13,874 nt of DNA from Campylobacteraceae bacterium (GCA_026986085.1 JALSPE010000060.1:1-13874), one strand, 5' to 3'; shown: positions 6,256 through 13,635, numbered from the stretch's first letter. The notes: generated by a model from the sequence alone, not told the origin. Made by a program: numbers and translations.

Positions 6256-7143
6256 ATGTCACAAAGTAGTGAAGAGGTTTATATACCAGAGAGATTTGAA
6301 AAGGCTGTAACACTTCATCTGTTAAAAAATAAATTAGCAGATGGTAAAAATATAAATCCGCCACTAATTTTAGGTATAGATGGATTACCAGGAACCGGAA
6401 AAACATTTCAGTGTAGAAAAGTTATTGAAAAATTAGATTTTCATGGGGTTTCGATTGCCGGAAGTGAGCTAGAGAGTAAAGAGGCTGGAGAACCAGCAAT
6501 GCTAATAGAAGAGAGATATATAGATGCTAACTTTACGCTAGACAGAAGAGCAGCAAAAGGTGCAGCTATTATAATGGATGATTTAGATGTTTTTATTGGA
6601 GATTGGGGTAGTGGAACTCAATATACGGTAAATAGACAATTTATTTTTGGTGCTTTAATGGCTCTTGCAGATAATCCATATATGGTTGGGGGTCAAAAAA
6701 CAAGAAGAATTCCAATTATTATAACAGGGAATGACTTTACAAAGCTTTATGAGCCTTTAACAAGACCTGGTAGGTTTGAAAGATTTACTTGGATACCAGG
6801 AAAAGAGGAGATAATAGCTGTTGCATCATCTATATTAAATTTTGCAGATAAAGGCATAGTTAGAAGATTGGTTTTGGCATTAATAGATTTATATCAAAAA
6901 AATGATTCAAAAGTTATTCCAATCTCATTCTTTTCACATCTTAAAACTATGTTAATTGATGATATTATATGGGATTATTATCAAAATAATCCAGTTTTAG
7001 ATGATAGAGCTAATGATAAATTTAAAGTGCATTTTAATAATTTTTTTGAAACAGCAAACCTTCAAGAGGAGCTATTAAATAAAGCTTCTCTATTATCACA
7101 AAGAACTACTTTTGATGTTCACTTTAGAGGTAATGCTAGATAA
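6256..7143 (+). CDS. RuBisCO-activase-like AAA+ ATPase of unknown client
   Basis: This 295-residue protein has a single AAA+ module: Walker A GLPGTGKT at 43-50, Walker B AAIIMDDLD at 103-111 (Asp-Asp rather than the common Asp-Glu), sensor 1 with N159 in TGND, and candidate arginine fingers R170/R173 in PLTRPGR. Segment by segment it follows plant RuBisCO activase as I recall it: KTFQC, then SELES..AGEPA.LI..RY, DLD, TQYTVN.Q, ALM.LADNP, RIPIIITGNDF..LYEPL and GRFERFTW. The C-terminal third (about 185-295) is helical and I do not recognise it; no RuBisCO small-subunit-like domain is attached. It probably forms a ring that remodels a protein partner. No RuBisCO gene is in the window, and the apparent lineage usually lacks one, so the client is unknown. 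AAGGA sits 5 nt before the ATG. The gene stands alone, divergent from gyrA, with its own terminator. Confidence 0.88.
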   Translation: MSQSSEEVYIPERFEKAVTLHLLKNKLADGKNINPPLILGIDGLPGTGKTFQCRKVIEKLDFHGVSIAGSELESKEAGEPAMLIEERYIDANFTLDRRAAKGAAIIMDDLDVFIGDWGSGTQYTVNRQFIFGALMALADNPYMVGGQKTRRIPIIITGNDFTKLYEPLTRPGRFERFTWIPGKEEIIAVASSILNFADKGIVRRLVLALIDLYQKNDSKVIPISFFSHLKTMLIDDIIWDYYQNNPVLDDRANDKFKVHFNNFFETANLQEELLNKASLLSQRTTFDVHFRGNAR

Positions 7144-7155
7144 GGAGTGTTAGGC

Positions 7156-7188
7156 TATGGGTTAGGGGATAAATAACCCATATTTTTT
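7156..7188 (+). terminator. Intrinsic terminator of the AAA+ gene
   Basis: A perfect 9-bp stem, TATGGGTTA (7156-7164) with TAACCCATA (7174-7182), encloses a 9-nt loop and is followed by six Ts (7183-7188). It lies 13 nt past the AAA+ stop codon. Most of the hairpin and the T-run fall inside the 3' coding end of the convergent metallopeptidase gene, whose stop codon (7162-7164) is in the 5' arm. The minus strand has no T-run after the stem, so termination there is not predicted. Confidence 0.8.
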
Positions 7189-7872
7189 AATCTCTGCTTT
7201 TGATTTTTTATATTCTGGGCAGTAGCACTCAACTAAAGACCAAAATTCCTTTGAGTGGTTTTTATGTTTAATATGTGATAATTCATGAATAACTACATAC
7301 TCTATTAACTCTTTTGGCAACATAACTAAATAACTATTTAGAGAGATACTATTTTTGTAAGAGCAACTTCCCCATTGTGTTTTGGTTTTTCTGTAACTTA
7401 ATTTACTTGACCTTACTTTCATTATATCTTCATAATACTTAACTATTGGAGTAATTACTTTTGGAGCTTGTTGTTTGTAAAATTTATCTCTTAACTGCTC
7501 TTTTATCTCTTTGTTAAAGATTGAATCTAATTCTACTTCTATATTATTATTTAAAAATTTAAATCTATTTTTATTGCCATTTTTTACAGAAATTTCTAAA
7601 GGAGTCCCTAAATATAGTAATTCATTTTCTCTCTCTAATATACTTTTATAATTTATCTTATCTTTATACTTTAAATATATCTTCTCTAACATATTTATAT
7701 TTTTATTTAAAATAAGCTCTATTGACTCTTTGCTACTAGAGTAGGGGGCTTTAACCTCTAAATAGCATCTGTTATTGTCATTTTTAATTTTAAAGTGTAT
7801 ATTTTTTTTGAGTCTCTTGCTATTAACTATAACAACTTCTATACTTATGTTATTTAACTTTAATTTTATAAT
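7162..7872 (-). CDS. YgjP-like (DUF45, SprT/M48-type) zinc metallopeptidase with a non-canonical ATT/ATA start
   Basis: This is a predicted cytosolic zinc-dependent peptidase of the YgjP/DUF45 group, about 236 residues. The zinc site is HELSH at about 196-200, with a third ligand H206 in HKNHSKEFW. The preceding KTQWGSC motif is typical of the group. A canonical-start call begins at ATG 7692 and gives only 176 residues, but the frame stays open upstream and encodes a clear family N-terminus: LNNISIEVVIVNSKRLKKN, then CYLEVKAPYSSSKESIEL. No ATG, GTG or TTG exists in that extension. The best starts are ATT (7872-7870) or ATA (7869-7867), after the purine-rich GGAGAGGGAGAG that ends the upstream gene. 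ATT shares one base with that gene's TAA (TAATT, like the TAATG at asd/UPF0114). It is the last gene of the rpoD operon. Substrate unknown. Confidence 0.82.
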   Translation of the reverse strand: MIKLKLNNISIEVVIVNSKRLKKNIHFKIKNDNNRCYLEVKAPYSSSKESIELILNKNINMLEKIYLKYKDKINYKSILERENELLYLGTPLEISVKNGNKNRFKFLNNNIEVELDSIFNKEIKEQLRDKFYKQQAPKVITPIVKYYEDIMKVRSSKLSYRKTKTQWGSCSYKNSISLNSYLVMLPKELIEYVVIHELSHIKHKNHSKEFWSLVECYCPEYKKSKAEIKKYGLFIP

Positions 7873-7886
7873 TACTCTCCCTCTCC
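7867..7886 (-). promoter_or_regulatory. Ribosome binding site and ATT-ATA start region of the ygjP-like gene
   Basis: On the minus strand GGAGAGGGAGAG is followed by TAATTATAAAA. The GGGAG core lies 4 nt before ATT (7872-7870) and 7 nt before ATA (7869-7867). The same hexamer ATTATA follows the ribosome site of the YwbE-family gene. The SD-like bases double as codons of the upstream protein's Gly-Glu-Gly-Glu tail. Confidence 0.5.
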
Positions 7887-8624
7887 TAATCCATATGTAA
7901 TTCCTTTTTCATCTAAAAACTCTATATACTTTTCAAACTCTTTTTTAGCTAATTTTTCATCTAAAGAGGCTACAGATATTGTTGTTCTTGGTCCATCGTT
8001 ATATATTTTTGGCAAAGAAGAGACATCAATATTTTTAGGTGTTTGGTTCATTAAATCTATAAATTCACTCTCTTTACAAAGTGCTGTAAGGGTATATCTA
8101 TACTCTTTTTTTCCTCTGTTGCTAAAGTGTTTATCTAAAATATACTCTACCATAGGGTGACTCATCTCGGGAAAACCTGGCATAAAGAAGAATCTATTAT
8201 CGAGACTAAAACCATACATTCCATTAAAACTGTTTGGTATCAAGTTGGCATCTTTTGGTAGCTCGGCCATCTTTAATGGGTGTTTATTTGAAGTATCTTT
8301 TATTTTCTCTTCTATTTTTGATTTAAACTTTTTATTTGTATATAATTTTCCATCTCTTAAAGCTTTTGCAGCAGCTTCTCTGGTGTGGTCATCTGGAGTA
8401 GAGCCAATACCTCCAAAACTAAAGAGTATAGAGTTTGGAAGAGTTGATATGTAAGATATAGCAGATGCAATAAGTTGGGGTCTGTCATCTATAATAAAAG
8501 AGCCACTAAACTTTAAACCTCTTTTATTCAAAGCATCTCTTACAAAATTAAAATGAGAATCATCTCTTCTTCCATTTAAAAGTTCTGTTCCAATAATTAA
8601 TGCATAAAAGTTCTCTCTATTCAT
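7872..8624 (-). CDS. CinA N-terminal/MoaB-like molybdopterin-binding domain protein
   Basis: This 250-residue protein has the MoCF_biosynth (MoaB/Mog) fold found at the N-terminus of CinA. Visible motifs are ALIIGTELLNGRRDD at 8-22, the diagnostic GGIGSTPDDHT at 71-81 (the Gly-rich, Asp-Asp site that binds molybdopterin or nucleotide in this fold), and MPGFPEM at 148-154. The C-terminal deamidase domain of full CinA is absent, as in many short paralogues. The actual substrate is uncertain: molybdenum cofactor and ADP-ribose/NMN salvage roles are known in the wider family, and neither can be chosen here. It starts 4 nt after the rpoD stop, with only a weak GAAGAG ribosome site, which suggests coupling to rpoD. 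The stop shares a base with the proposed ATT start of the next gene. Confidence 0.88.
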   Translation of the reverse strand: MNRENFYALIIGTELLNGRRDDSHFNFVRDALNKRGLKFSGSFIIDDRPQLIASAISYISTLPNSILFSFGGIGSTPDDHTREAAAKALRDGKLYTNKKFKSKIEEKIKDTSNKHPLKMAELPKDANLIPNSFNGMYGFSLDNRFFFMPGFPEMSHPMVEYILDKHFSNRGKKEYRYTLTALCKESEFIDLMNQTPKNIDVSSLPKIYNDGPRTTISVASLDEKLAKKEFEKYIEFLDEKGITYGLGEGE

Positions 8625-8628
8625 AAGA

Positions 8629-10530
8629 TTACTCTTCTATGTAGTTTTTAAGTTTTCTACCAACCTTAGGGTGTTTAAGCTTTTTAATTGCACTACTTTC
8701 TATCTGTCTTACCCTCTCTCTTGTTACGCTAAGCTCTTTCCCAATCTCTTCAAGTGTTCTATCACTTTTATCATTTAATAGTCCAAATCTCATTCTTACA
8801 ACAGCTTGTTCTCTGTCATTAAGTTGCTCTAAAACTTCATCAATTTGACGATTAAGATCATCATTCATAACAGCATCTGTTGGGCTTTGAGAAGTTTTGT
8901 CTTCTATAAAATCTCCAAATCTTCCATCATCTTCATCACCCACAGGAGCTTCTAAAGATACAGGCTCTTTTGTTATTTTAATTACATTTTTAACTTTATC
9001 AACAGTTAGCCCTACCTCTTTTGCAATAGTATTTAAATCTGGCTCTTTTCCACTCTCTTGTAGATGTTTCCTTATTATTTTATTGATTCTATTTATAGTC
9101 TCAATCATATGTATAGGAATTCTAATTGTTCTTGCTTGGTCAGCAATTGCACGGCTAATTGCCTGACGAATCCACCAAGTAGCGTATGTAGAGAATTTAT
9201 ACCCTTTTTGGTATTCAAATTTATCTACAGCCTTCATTAAACCAATATTACCCTCTTGAATTAAATCTAAAAATGGTAAGCCACGATTTGTATATCTTTT
9301 AGCAATTGAAACAACTAAACGCAAGTTAGATTTTGCCATTCTAATTTTTGCTTTTTCACTCTTACTCTTACCTATTTTTATCTGCTGTAGAATCTCTTGT
9401 AACTTTTCTGGGTCAAGGTTAAAGCTGTTTTTACTAGCCTCTTTTGTTTCAAAGAGTTTCTTGATTTGAACATAAGTGCTAACCATTGTTGCCTCTGGAA
9501 CAGCACTTATAATATCATCTTTACTCATATTAATAATATTATCTAAAATCTTTTGATGCTCTTGTCTTAATTGTTCATTAAATAACTGTAACTTATACTC
9601 TAATTTTTTAAGCTCTCTTTCAAAAGAGTCATCGCTTTTAAGTGCTGTCTCTATAGCTTTTACTAATTCATTAATAAGTTTACTTGTTGGTCCTAAATTG
9701 AGTAAAGCCTCTTTAAGTAGATGTTTTTTGTGTGCTACTTTTAGACTTTGCTGAAAAATAGCATCTTCAGAAGCTTTATCATCTTCTAGAAGTTGTTCAT
9801 ACTTATCTTTCTCTTTCATCCACTCCTTTTTTGCTTTTTCAAGAGCTTTAAATTTTTCCATTACCTGTTGACTTCTTTTATCTATCTTCGGTGTTTTCTC
9901 TTCTTGTTTTTCACTTTCACCATCTTCTAAATTATCTTCTGTGCTCTCTTTATCATCACTCTCTATCTCTTCATCATCTTCACTACTATCAGTGTCATCA
10001 AAACTTTTAAATAACTCTTTTACTCTTCTTTCTCTATTTAGTAGAGGCTCTTTGTAGTTTAAAATATAATCAATTAAATATGGGACAGAGCAGATTGCAT
10101 CAATAATAATATCTTCGCCTTCTTCAATTTGCTGACTTAGTTCTATCTCTTCTTCTTTTGTAAGTAGAGGAATTTTACCCATCTCTCTTAAATACATACG
10201 AACAGGAGAGTCACTTCTACTCCACTCTAAAAGCTCTTTATCTTTTGTTATATCAAATTCATCTTCTATTTCAGCATCATAGGCAGCTTCGCGTTCTACG
10301 GCTAACTCTTTTGCTTTTTTATCATTTACAAATTTTGCATACTCAGAAGCAGAAACAATTTTAATATTATGCTTTTTTGCTAAAGATTTTATCTTTTTGG
10401 ATTGTGTTACAGTCGGTGCTTTTTCAAAATGTTTTACTATATTTTCATAAGTAGCAGAAGAGTTTTTTTTAAGTTTACTAAACTCTTTTTCTATAATTTC
10501 AATTGGGTCTAACTTCTTTTTTGTTGCCAT
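8629..10530 (-). CDS. rpoD: RNA polymerase primary sigma factor (sigma-70, RpoD)
   Basis: RpoD directs RNA polymerase to housekeeping promoters. The 633-residue protein has region 1.1-like sequence to about 80, and region 1.2 at about 106-139 (SPVRMYLREMGKIPLL). A non-conserved domain follows, with a strongly acidic stretch at 178-212. Region 2 at about 399-475 includes the -10-reading segment KGYKFSTYATWWIRQAISRA. Region 3 follows, then region 4 at about 570-630 with the -35-reading helix-turn-helix at 593-615 (LEEIGKELSVTRERVRQIE). ATG at 10530 has TTAGGAG 9 nt upstream. It leads the operon rpoD-CinA-like-ygjP-like and is divergent from leuD. A TATAAT on the minus strand at 10601-10596 is its likely -10. 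Confidence 0.98.
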   Translation of the reverse strand: MATKKKLDPIEIIEKEFSKLKKNSSATYENIVKHFEKAPTVTQSKKIKSLAKKHNIKIVSASEYAKFVNDKKAKELAVEREAAYDAEIEDEFDITKDKELLEWSRSDSPVRMYLREMGKIPLLTKEEEIELSQQIEEGEDIIIDAICSVPYLIDYILNYKEPLLNRERRVKELFKSFDDTDSSEDDEEIESDDKESTEDNLEDGESEKQEEKTPKIDKRSQQVMEKFKALEKAKKEWMKEKDKYEQLLEDDKASEDAIFQQSLKVAHKKHLLKEALLNLGPTSKLINELVKAIETALKSDDSFERELKKLEYKLQLFNEQLRQEHQKILDNIINMSKDDIISAVPEATMVSTYVQIKKLFETKEASKNSFNLDPEKLQEILQQIKIGKSKSEKAKIRMAKSNLRLVVSIAKRYTNRGLPFLDLIQEGNIGLMKAVDKFEYQKGYKFSTYATWWIRQAISRAIADQARTIRIPIHMIETINRINKIIRKHLQESGKEPDLNTIAKEVGLTVDKVKNVIKITKEPVSLEAPVGDEDDGRFGDFIEDKTSQSPTDAVMNDDLNRQIDEVLEQLNDREQAVVRMRFGLLNDKSDRTLEEIGKELSVTRERVRQIESSAIKKLKHPKVGRKLKNYIEE

Positions 10531-10595
10531 ATGGGGTAGCTCCTAACTATTTTTGTGCAGTTATTATTAAATTAGTTATTAAATTTAAGATATAT

Positions 10596-10601
10596 ATTAT
10601 A
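10596..10601 (-). promoter_or_regulatory. -10 box of the rpoD operon
   Basis: TATAAT reads on the minus strand at 10601-10596, about 66 nt before the rpoD ATG. No good -35 is seen at 16-18 nt; TTGTAA (10627-10622) is 20 nt away. The 198-nt region 10531-10728 also holds the leuD promoter and otherwise only AT-rich sequence. Confidence 0.5.
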
Positions 10602-10669
10602 CCGAAATTTTTTATATTTTGTTACAATTTTAAACTTTTTTTTAAAAAAATATATATTTTGGTAACAAC

Positions 10670-10698
10670 TTGCTCCATTTGTAAAATTTGGGTATAAT
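10670..10698 (+). promoter_or_regulatory. Sigma-70 promoter of the leuD-leuB-purU-trmL operon
   Basis: TTGCTC (10670-10675), a 17-nt spacer, then TATAAT (10693-10698) form the best -35/-10 pair in the window. The expected start near 10705 leaves a leader of about 24 nt, too short for a leucine attenuator peptide or T-box, so regulation by attenuation is unlikely. Confidence 0.65.
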
Positions 10699-10728
10699 CG
10701 CGTAAAATTTTTAAGTTAAGGATAGTTT

Positions 10729-11217
10729 GTGAGAGGTAAAGTTTGGAAATTTGGTAAAAATATTGATACCGATATCATTATTGCAGCAAGATACTTAAAT
10801 ACAAGTGATCCAAAAGAGTTAGCAAAACATATAATGGAAGATGCAGACCCTAAGTTTACTCAAAAAATGAGTGTAGGCGATATAATAGTAGCCGATGAGA
10901 ACTTTGGCTGTGGCTCTTCTAGAGAGCATGCACCAATAGCACTTAAAGAAGCAGGTGTAGCAGCAGTTATAGCACCAACATTTGCTAGAATTTTTTATAG
11001 AAATGCATTTAATATGGGATTACCTATTTTTGAGTTAAAAGAGATAGATGAGATAAATGAGGGCGACACTGTTAAAATTGATATGCAAAGTGGAGAAGTT
11101 GTAAATGAGACAACTGGTAAAAGTTATAAATTTACTCCAATACCAGAGTTTATGCAAGAGCTTGTAAATAGTGGTGGACTTATTGAGTATGCAAAAAAAG
11201 AGATAGCTCAAAATTAG
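10729..11217 (+). CDS. leuD: 3-isopropylmalate dehydratase small subunit
   Basis: LeuD pairs with LeuC to isomerise 2-isopropylmalate to 3-isopropylmalate in leucine synthesis. At 162 residues it is the short (archaeal/thermophile-like) form rather than the roughly 200-residue E. coli type. It has the N-terminal KVWKFGKNIDTDIIIAARYL and the aconitase swivel-domain motif NFGCGSSREHAPIAL around 58-72, with later conserved ARIFYRNAFNMGLP (86-99). The start is GTG at 10729, 6 nt after AAGGA; MRGKVWKFG fits family N-termini. It is the first gene of the operon, 10 nt before leuB. leuC, encoding the iron-sulfur large subunit, is not in the window. Confidence 0.95.
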   Translation: MRGKVWKFGKNIDTDIIIAARYLNTSDPKELAKHIMEDADPKFTQKMSVGDIIVADENFGCGSSREHAPIALKEAGVAAVIAPTFARIFYRNAFNMGLPIFELKEIDEINEGDTVKIDMQSGEVVNETTGKSYKFTPIPEFMQELVNSGGLIEYAKKEIAQN

Positions 11218-11227
11218 GAGAATAGAT

Positions 11228-12301
11228 ATGGGTAAAATATATAAAATTGGTATAATCAAAGGTGATGGAATTGGTCCAGAGATTGTTGATGAAGCTATTA
11301 ATGTTTTGGATGCAACTGCATCTAAATTTGGATTTGAGATTCAATATGAAGAGTTTCTTTTAGGTGGAGCAGCAATAGACGAAACAGGCATTCCATTACC
11401 TCCTGAGACAATAGCTGGTGTCAAGAGACAAGATGCAGTTCTTTTTGGTGCAATAGGTGGTCCAAAATGGGATAATTTAGAGCGCCATTTGCGTCCAGAG
11501 AGTGGACTTTTGGGTTTAAGAAAAGAGATGGGAACATTTGCCAACCTTAGACCGGCAATTGTTTATGATGAGTTGGTAAATGCATCTACACTTAAAGAGA
11601 ATGTTGTTAGTGGTGTAGATATTATGGTTGTAAGAGAGCTAACTGGAGGTATATATTTTGGAGAACCAAGAGAATACGGTCAGGATAAAGCGTATAATAC
11701 AATGGTTTATACAAGAGATGAGATTAAAAGAATAGCAAAAGTAGCTTTTGATATTGCAATGAAGAGAGATAAGAGAGTATGCTCAGTAGATAAAGCAAAT
11801 GTATTAGAGGTTTCTCAATTATGGAGAGAAGTGGTAGAGGAGGTAGCACAAGATTACACAGAGGTAGAACTTACTCATATGTATGTAGATAATGCAGCAA
11901 TGCAGTTAATTCGTAATCCAAAGCAATTTGATGTGATGGTAACAGGAAATATTTTTGGAGATATTTTATCAGATGCAGCAAGTATGTTAAGTGGCTCTAT
12001 TGGTTTATTGCCAAGTGCAAGCACAGGAAGTAAAGTTGGATTATACGAACCAATTCACGGCTCTGCACCAGATATTGCAGGGCAAGGTATTGCAAACCCA
12101 ATAGCAACAATAGCAAGTGCAGCTATGATGTTAAGATATGAGTTAAATGAAGAAGAGGCGGCAAATTCAATAGAGGATGCAATTAAAAAAGCTTTAAGTG
12201 ATGGTTACAGAACAGGTGACATTAGCGCATTTGATGCAAAAGAGATAGTCTCTTGTAGTGAAATGGGTAGTATAATTGCAAATAATATTTCTAAGAGTTA
12301 A
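11228..12301 (+). CDS. leuB: 3-isopropylmalate dehydrogenase
   Basis: LeuB oxidatively decarboxylates 3-isopropylmalate to 2-ketoisocaproate with NAD, the step after LeuCD. The 357-residue protein shows GDGIGPEIV at 12-20, substrate arginines R98, R108 and R136, catalytic Y143 in GGIYFGEPRE, and K189. Mg-binding aspartates are D221, D245 and D249 (NIFGDILSDAASM), and the adenine-binding loop is GSAPDIAGQGIANP around 278-291. The GGIYFGEPRE form and substrate loop (LLGLRKEMGTFANLRP) mark isopropylmalate rather than isocitrate specificity. AGGAG lies 7 nt before the ATG. It is followed after 3 nt by purU. Confidence 0.97.
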   Translation: MGKIYKIGIIKGDGIGPEIVDEAINVLDATASKFGFEIQYEEFLLGGAAIDETGIPLPPETIAGVKRQDAVLFGAIGGPKWDNLERHLRPESGLLGLRKEMGTFANLRPAIVYDELVNASTLKENVVSGVDIMVVRELTGGIYFGEPREYGQDKAYNTMVYTRDEIKRIAKVAFDIAMKRDKRVCSVDKANVLEVSQLWREVVEEVAQDYTEVELTHMYVDNAAMQLIRNPKQFDVMVTGNIFGDILSDAASMLSGSIGLLPSASTGSKVGLYEPIHGSAPDIAGQGIANPIATIASAAMMLRYELNEEEAANSIEDAIKKALSDGYRTGDISAFDAKEIVSCSEMGSIIANNISKS

Positions 12302-12304
12302 GTA

Positions 12305-13141
12305 ATGGAGCAAAGAGCAAGGGTATTGATTGATTGTATCGATAGAAAAGGTTTGGTTTATCAAATATCTAAACTATTTTATGATTTAAATTTAAATATA
12401 GTAAGCAATAGAGAGTTTGTAGATAAAGAGACAAAACGCTTCTTTATGCGAACAGTTGTAGTTGGTAACTTCTCTACAGAAGAATTAAAAGATAAATTAA
12501 ACTCTATAACCAAAAGCGATGCAAATATAAAAGTTGTTCCTCCTGCTAAAAAGAGTATAGTAATTATGGCTACAAAAGAGTCTCATGCTCTAGGAGATAT
12601 ATTGATAAGGCACTATGATGGTGAACTAGAAGCAAATATAGTAGCAGTTATCGCAAATAGAGATAATTTGAAAGATTTGGTAGAGAGGTTTAATATACCA
12701 TTTATATATGTTAGTTCAGATAATATTAGTAGAGAAGATCATGAAGATATACTTTTAAAAGAGTTAAAAAAATTAAACTTTAACTATATTGTTTTGGCAA
12801 AATATATGCGTATTTTAACTCCTAAATTTGTATCAGAGTATCAAGATAAAATTATAAATATACATCACTCTTTTTTACCGGCATTTATCGGTGCAAACCC
12901 TTACAAACAAGCTTACGATAGAGGTGTTAAAATTATAGGGGCTACTGCACACTTTGTAACAAATGATTTAGATGAAGGTCCTATAATTGCGCAAGATGTA
13001 ACGCCAGTAAACCATAGATTAGATTGGAGAGATATGCAACAAGCAGGTAGAGATGTCGAAAAAGTTGTTTTATCACGAGCTCTTAAACTTGTGTTGCAAG
13101 ATAGAGTCTTTATATATGGGAATAAAACGGTGGTATTTTAA
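12305..13141 (+). CDS. purU: Formyltetrahydrofolate deformylase
   Basis: PurU hydrolyses 10-formyl-tetrahydrofolate to formate and THF, balancing one-carbon units and supplying formate. The 278-residue protein has an N-terminal ACT regulatory domain (about 5-80, DCIDRKGLVYQISKLFYDLN) and a C-terminal formyl-transferase fold. The catalytic triad matches PurN-type enzymes: N185 and H187 in INIHHSFLPAF, and D223 in DLDEGPII, seven residues after H216 as in PurN (H137/D144). The ATG is 3 nt after the leuB stop with only a weak AAGAG upstream, so coupling to leuB is likely. The stop shares one base with the trmL ATG (TAATG). A paralogous formyltransferase is less likely because of the ACT domain. 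Confidence 0.94.
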   Translation: MEQRARVLIDCIDRKGLVYQISKLFYDLNLNIVSNREFVDKETKRFFMRTVVVGNFSTEELKDKLNSITKSDANIKVVPPAKKSIVIMATKESHALGDILIRHYDGELEANIVAVIANRDNLKDLVERFNIPFIYVSSDNISREDHEDILLKELKKLNFNYIVLAKYMRILTPKFVSEYQDKIINIHHSFLPAFIGANPYKQAYDRGVKIIGATAHFVTNDLDEGPIIAQDVTPVNHRLDWRDMQQAGRDVEKVVLSRALKLVLQDRVFIYGNKTVVF

Positions 13142-13635
13142 TGTTTAATATTGTATTAATTGAGCCACAAATTCCACCAAATACAGGAAGTATAGGCAGA
13201 ATGTGTGTTAATTTAAATGCTACTTTGCATTTGGTAGAGCCTTTGGGGTTTGATATTAGTGAAAGTGCTGTAAGAAGAGCAGGGTTAGATTACTGGAACC
13301 AATTAGATTTAAAAGTGTGGAAAAATTTAGAAGAGTTTTTAAAAAATAACCCAATAGATAAAATGCACTTTGCAACAACTAAAACAGATAATATATATTG
13401 GGATGTAAAATACAATATAGGAGATTATATTGTATTTGGTTCAGAAACTAAAGGTATTCCAGAGTGGTTACTTAAAGATAATTTAGATAAAACAATAACA
13501 ATACCAATGGGAAGTAAAGGCAGAAGCCTAAATTTAGCAACAAGCACAGGAGTTGTAACATACGAAGCCCTTAGGCAAAATTATAACAATATAGATTTTA
13601 ATAAAATAAAAATAAATTTTAAGGGTGAAATATGA
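13141..13635 (+). CDS. trmL: tRNA (cytidine(34)-2'-O)-methyltransferase
   Basis: TrmL is a SPOUT (SpoU) family enzyme that 2'-O-methylates the wobble nucleotide of tRNA-Leu isoacceptors using S-adenosylmethionine. At about 164 residues it is the minimal single-domain form. The motifs are EPQIPPNTGSIGRMCVN at 8-24 with the catalytic arginine R20, IVFGSETKGIP at 97-107, and the trefoil-knot motif IPMGSKGRSLNLATSTGVV at 121-139. LDYWNQLDLKVW at 49-60 is typical of TrmL rather than TrmH. It overlaps purU (TAATG) and the next small gene (ATGA), so it is deep inside the operon. Confidence 0.95.
   Translation: MFNIVLIEPQIPPNTGSIGRMCVNLNATLHLVEPLGFDISESAVRRAGLDYWNQLDLKVWKNLEEFLKNNPIDKMHFATTKTDNIYWDVKYNIGDYIVFGSETKGIPEWLLKDNLDKTITIPMGSKGRSLNLATSTGVVTYEALRQNYNNIDFNKIKINFKGEI

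Noticed and set aside
6212..6406. Minus-strand 64-codon ORF overlapping the start of the AAA+ gene
   Set aside because: It is antisense to the conserved Walker A region, and its Phe/Leu/Tyr-rich composition is expected from AT-rich reverse sequence.
7162..7692. ATG 7692 as the start of the ygjP-like peptidase
   Set aside because: The conserved N-terminal part of the family is encoded upstream in the same frame, and no ribosome site precedes this ATG (the upstream bases are ATAAAAATATAAAT).
10503..10697. Plus-strand ORF across the rpoD/leuD intergenic region
   Set aside because: It runs over both divergent promoters and part of rpoD in antisense; the composition is not protein-like.
10705..10728. 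Leucine attenuator or T-box ahead of leuD
   Set aside because: The leader is only about 24 nt from the predicted start, too short for either, and no Leu-rich leader peptide is seen.
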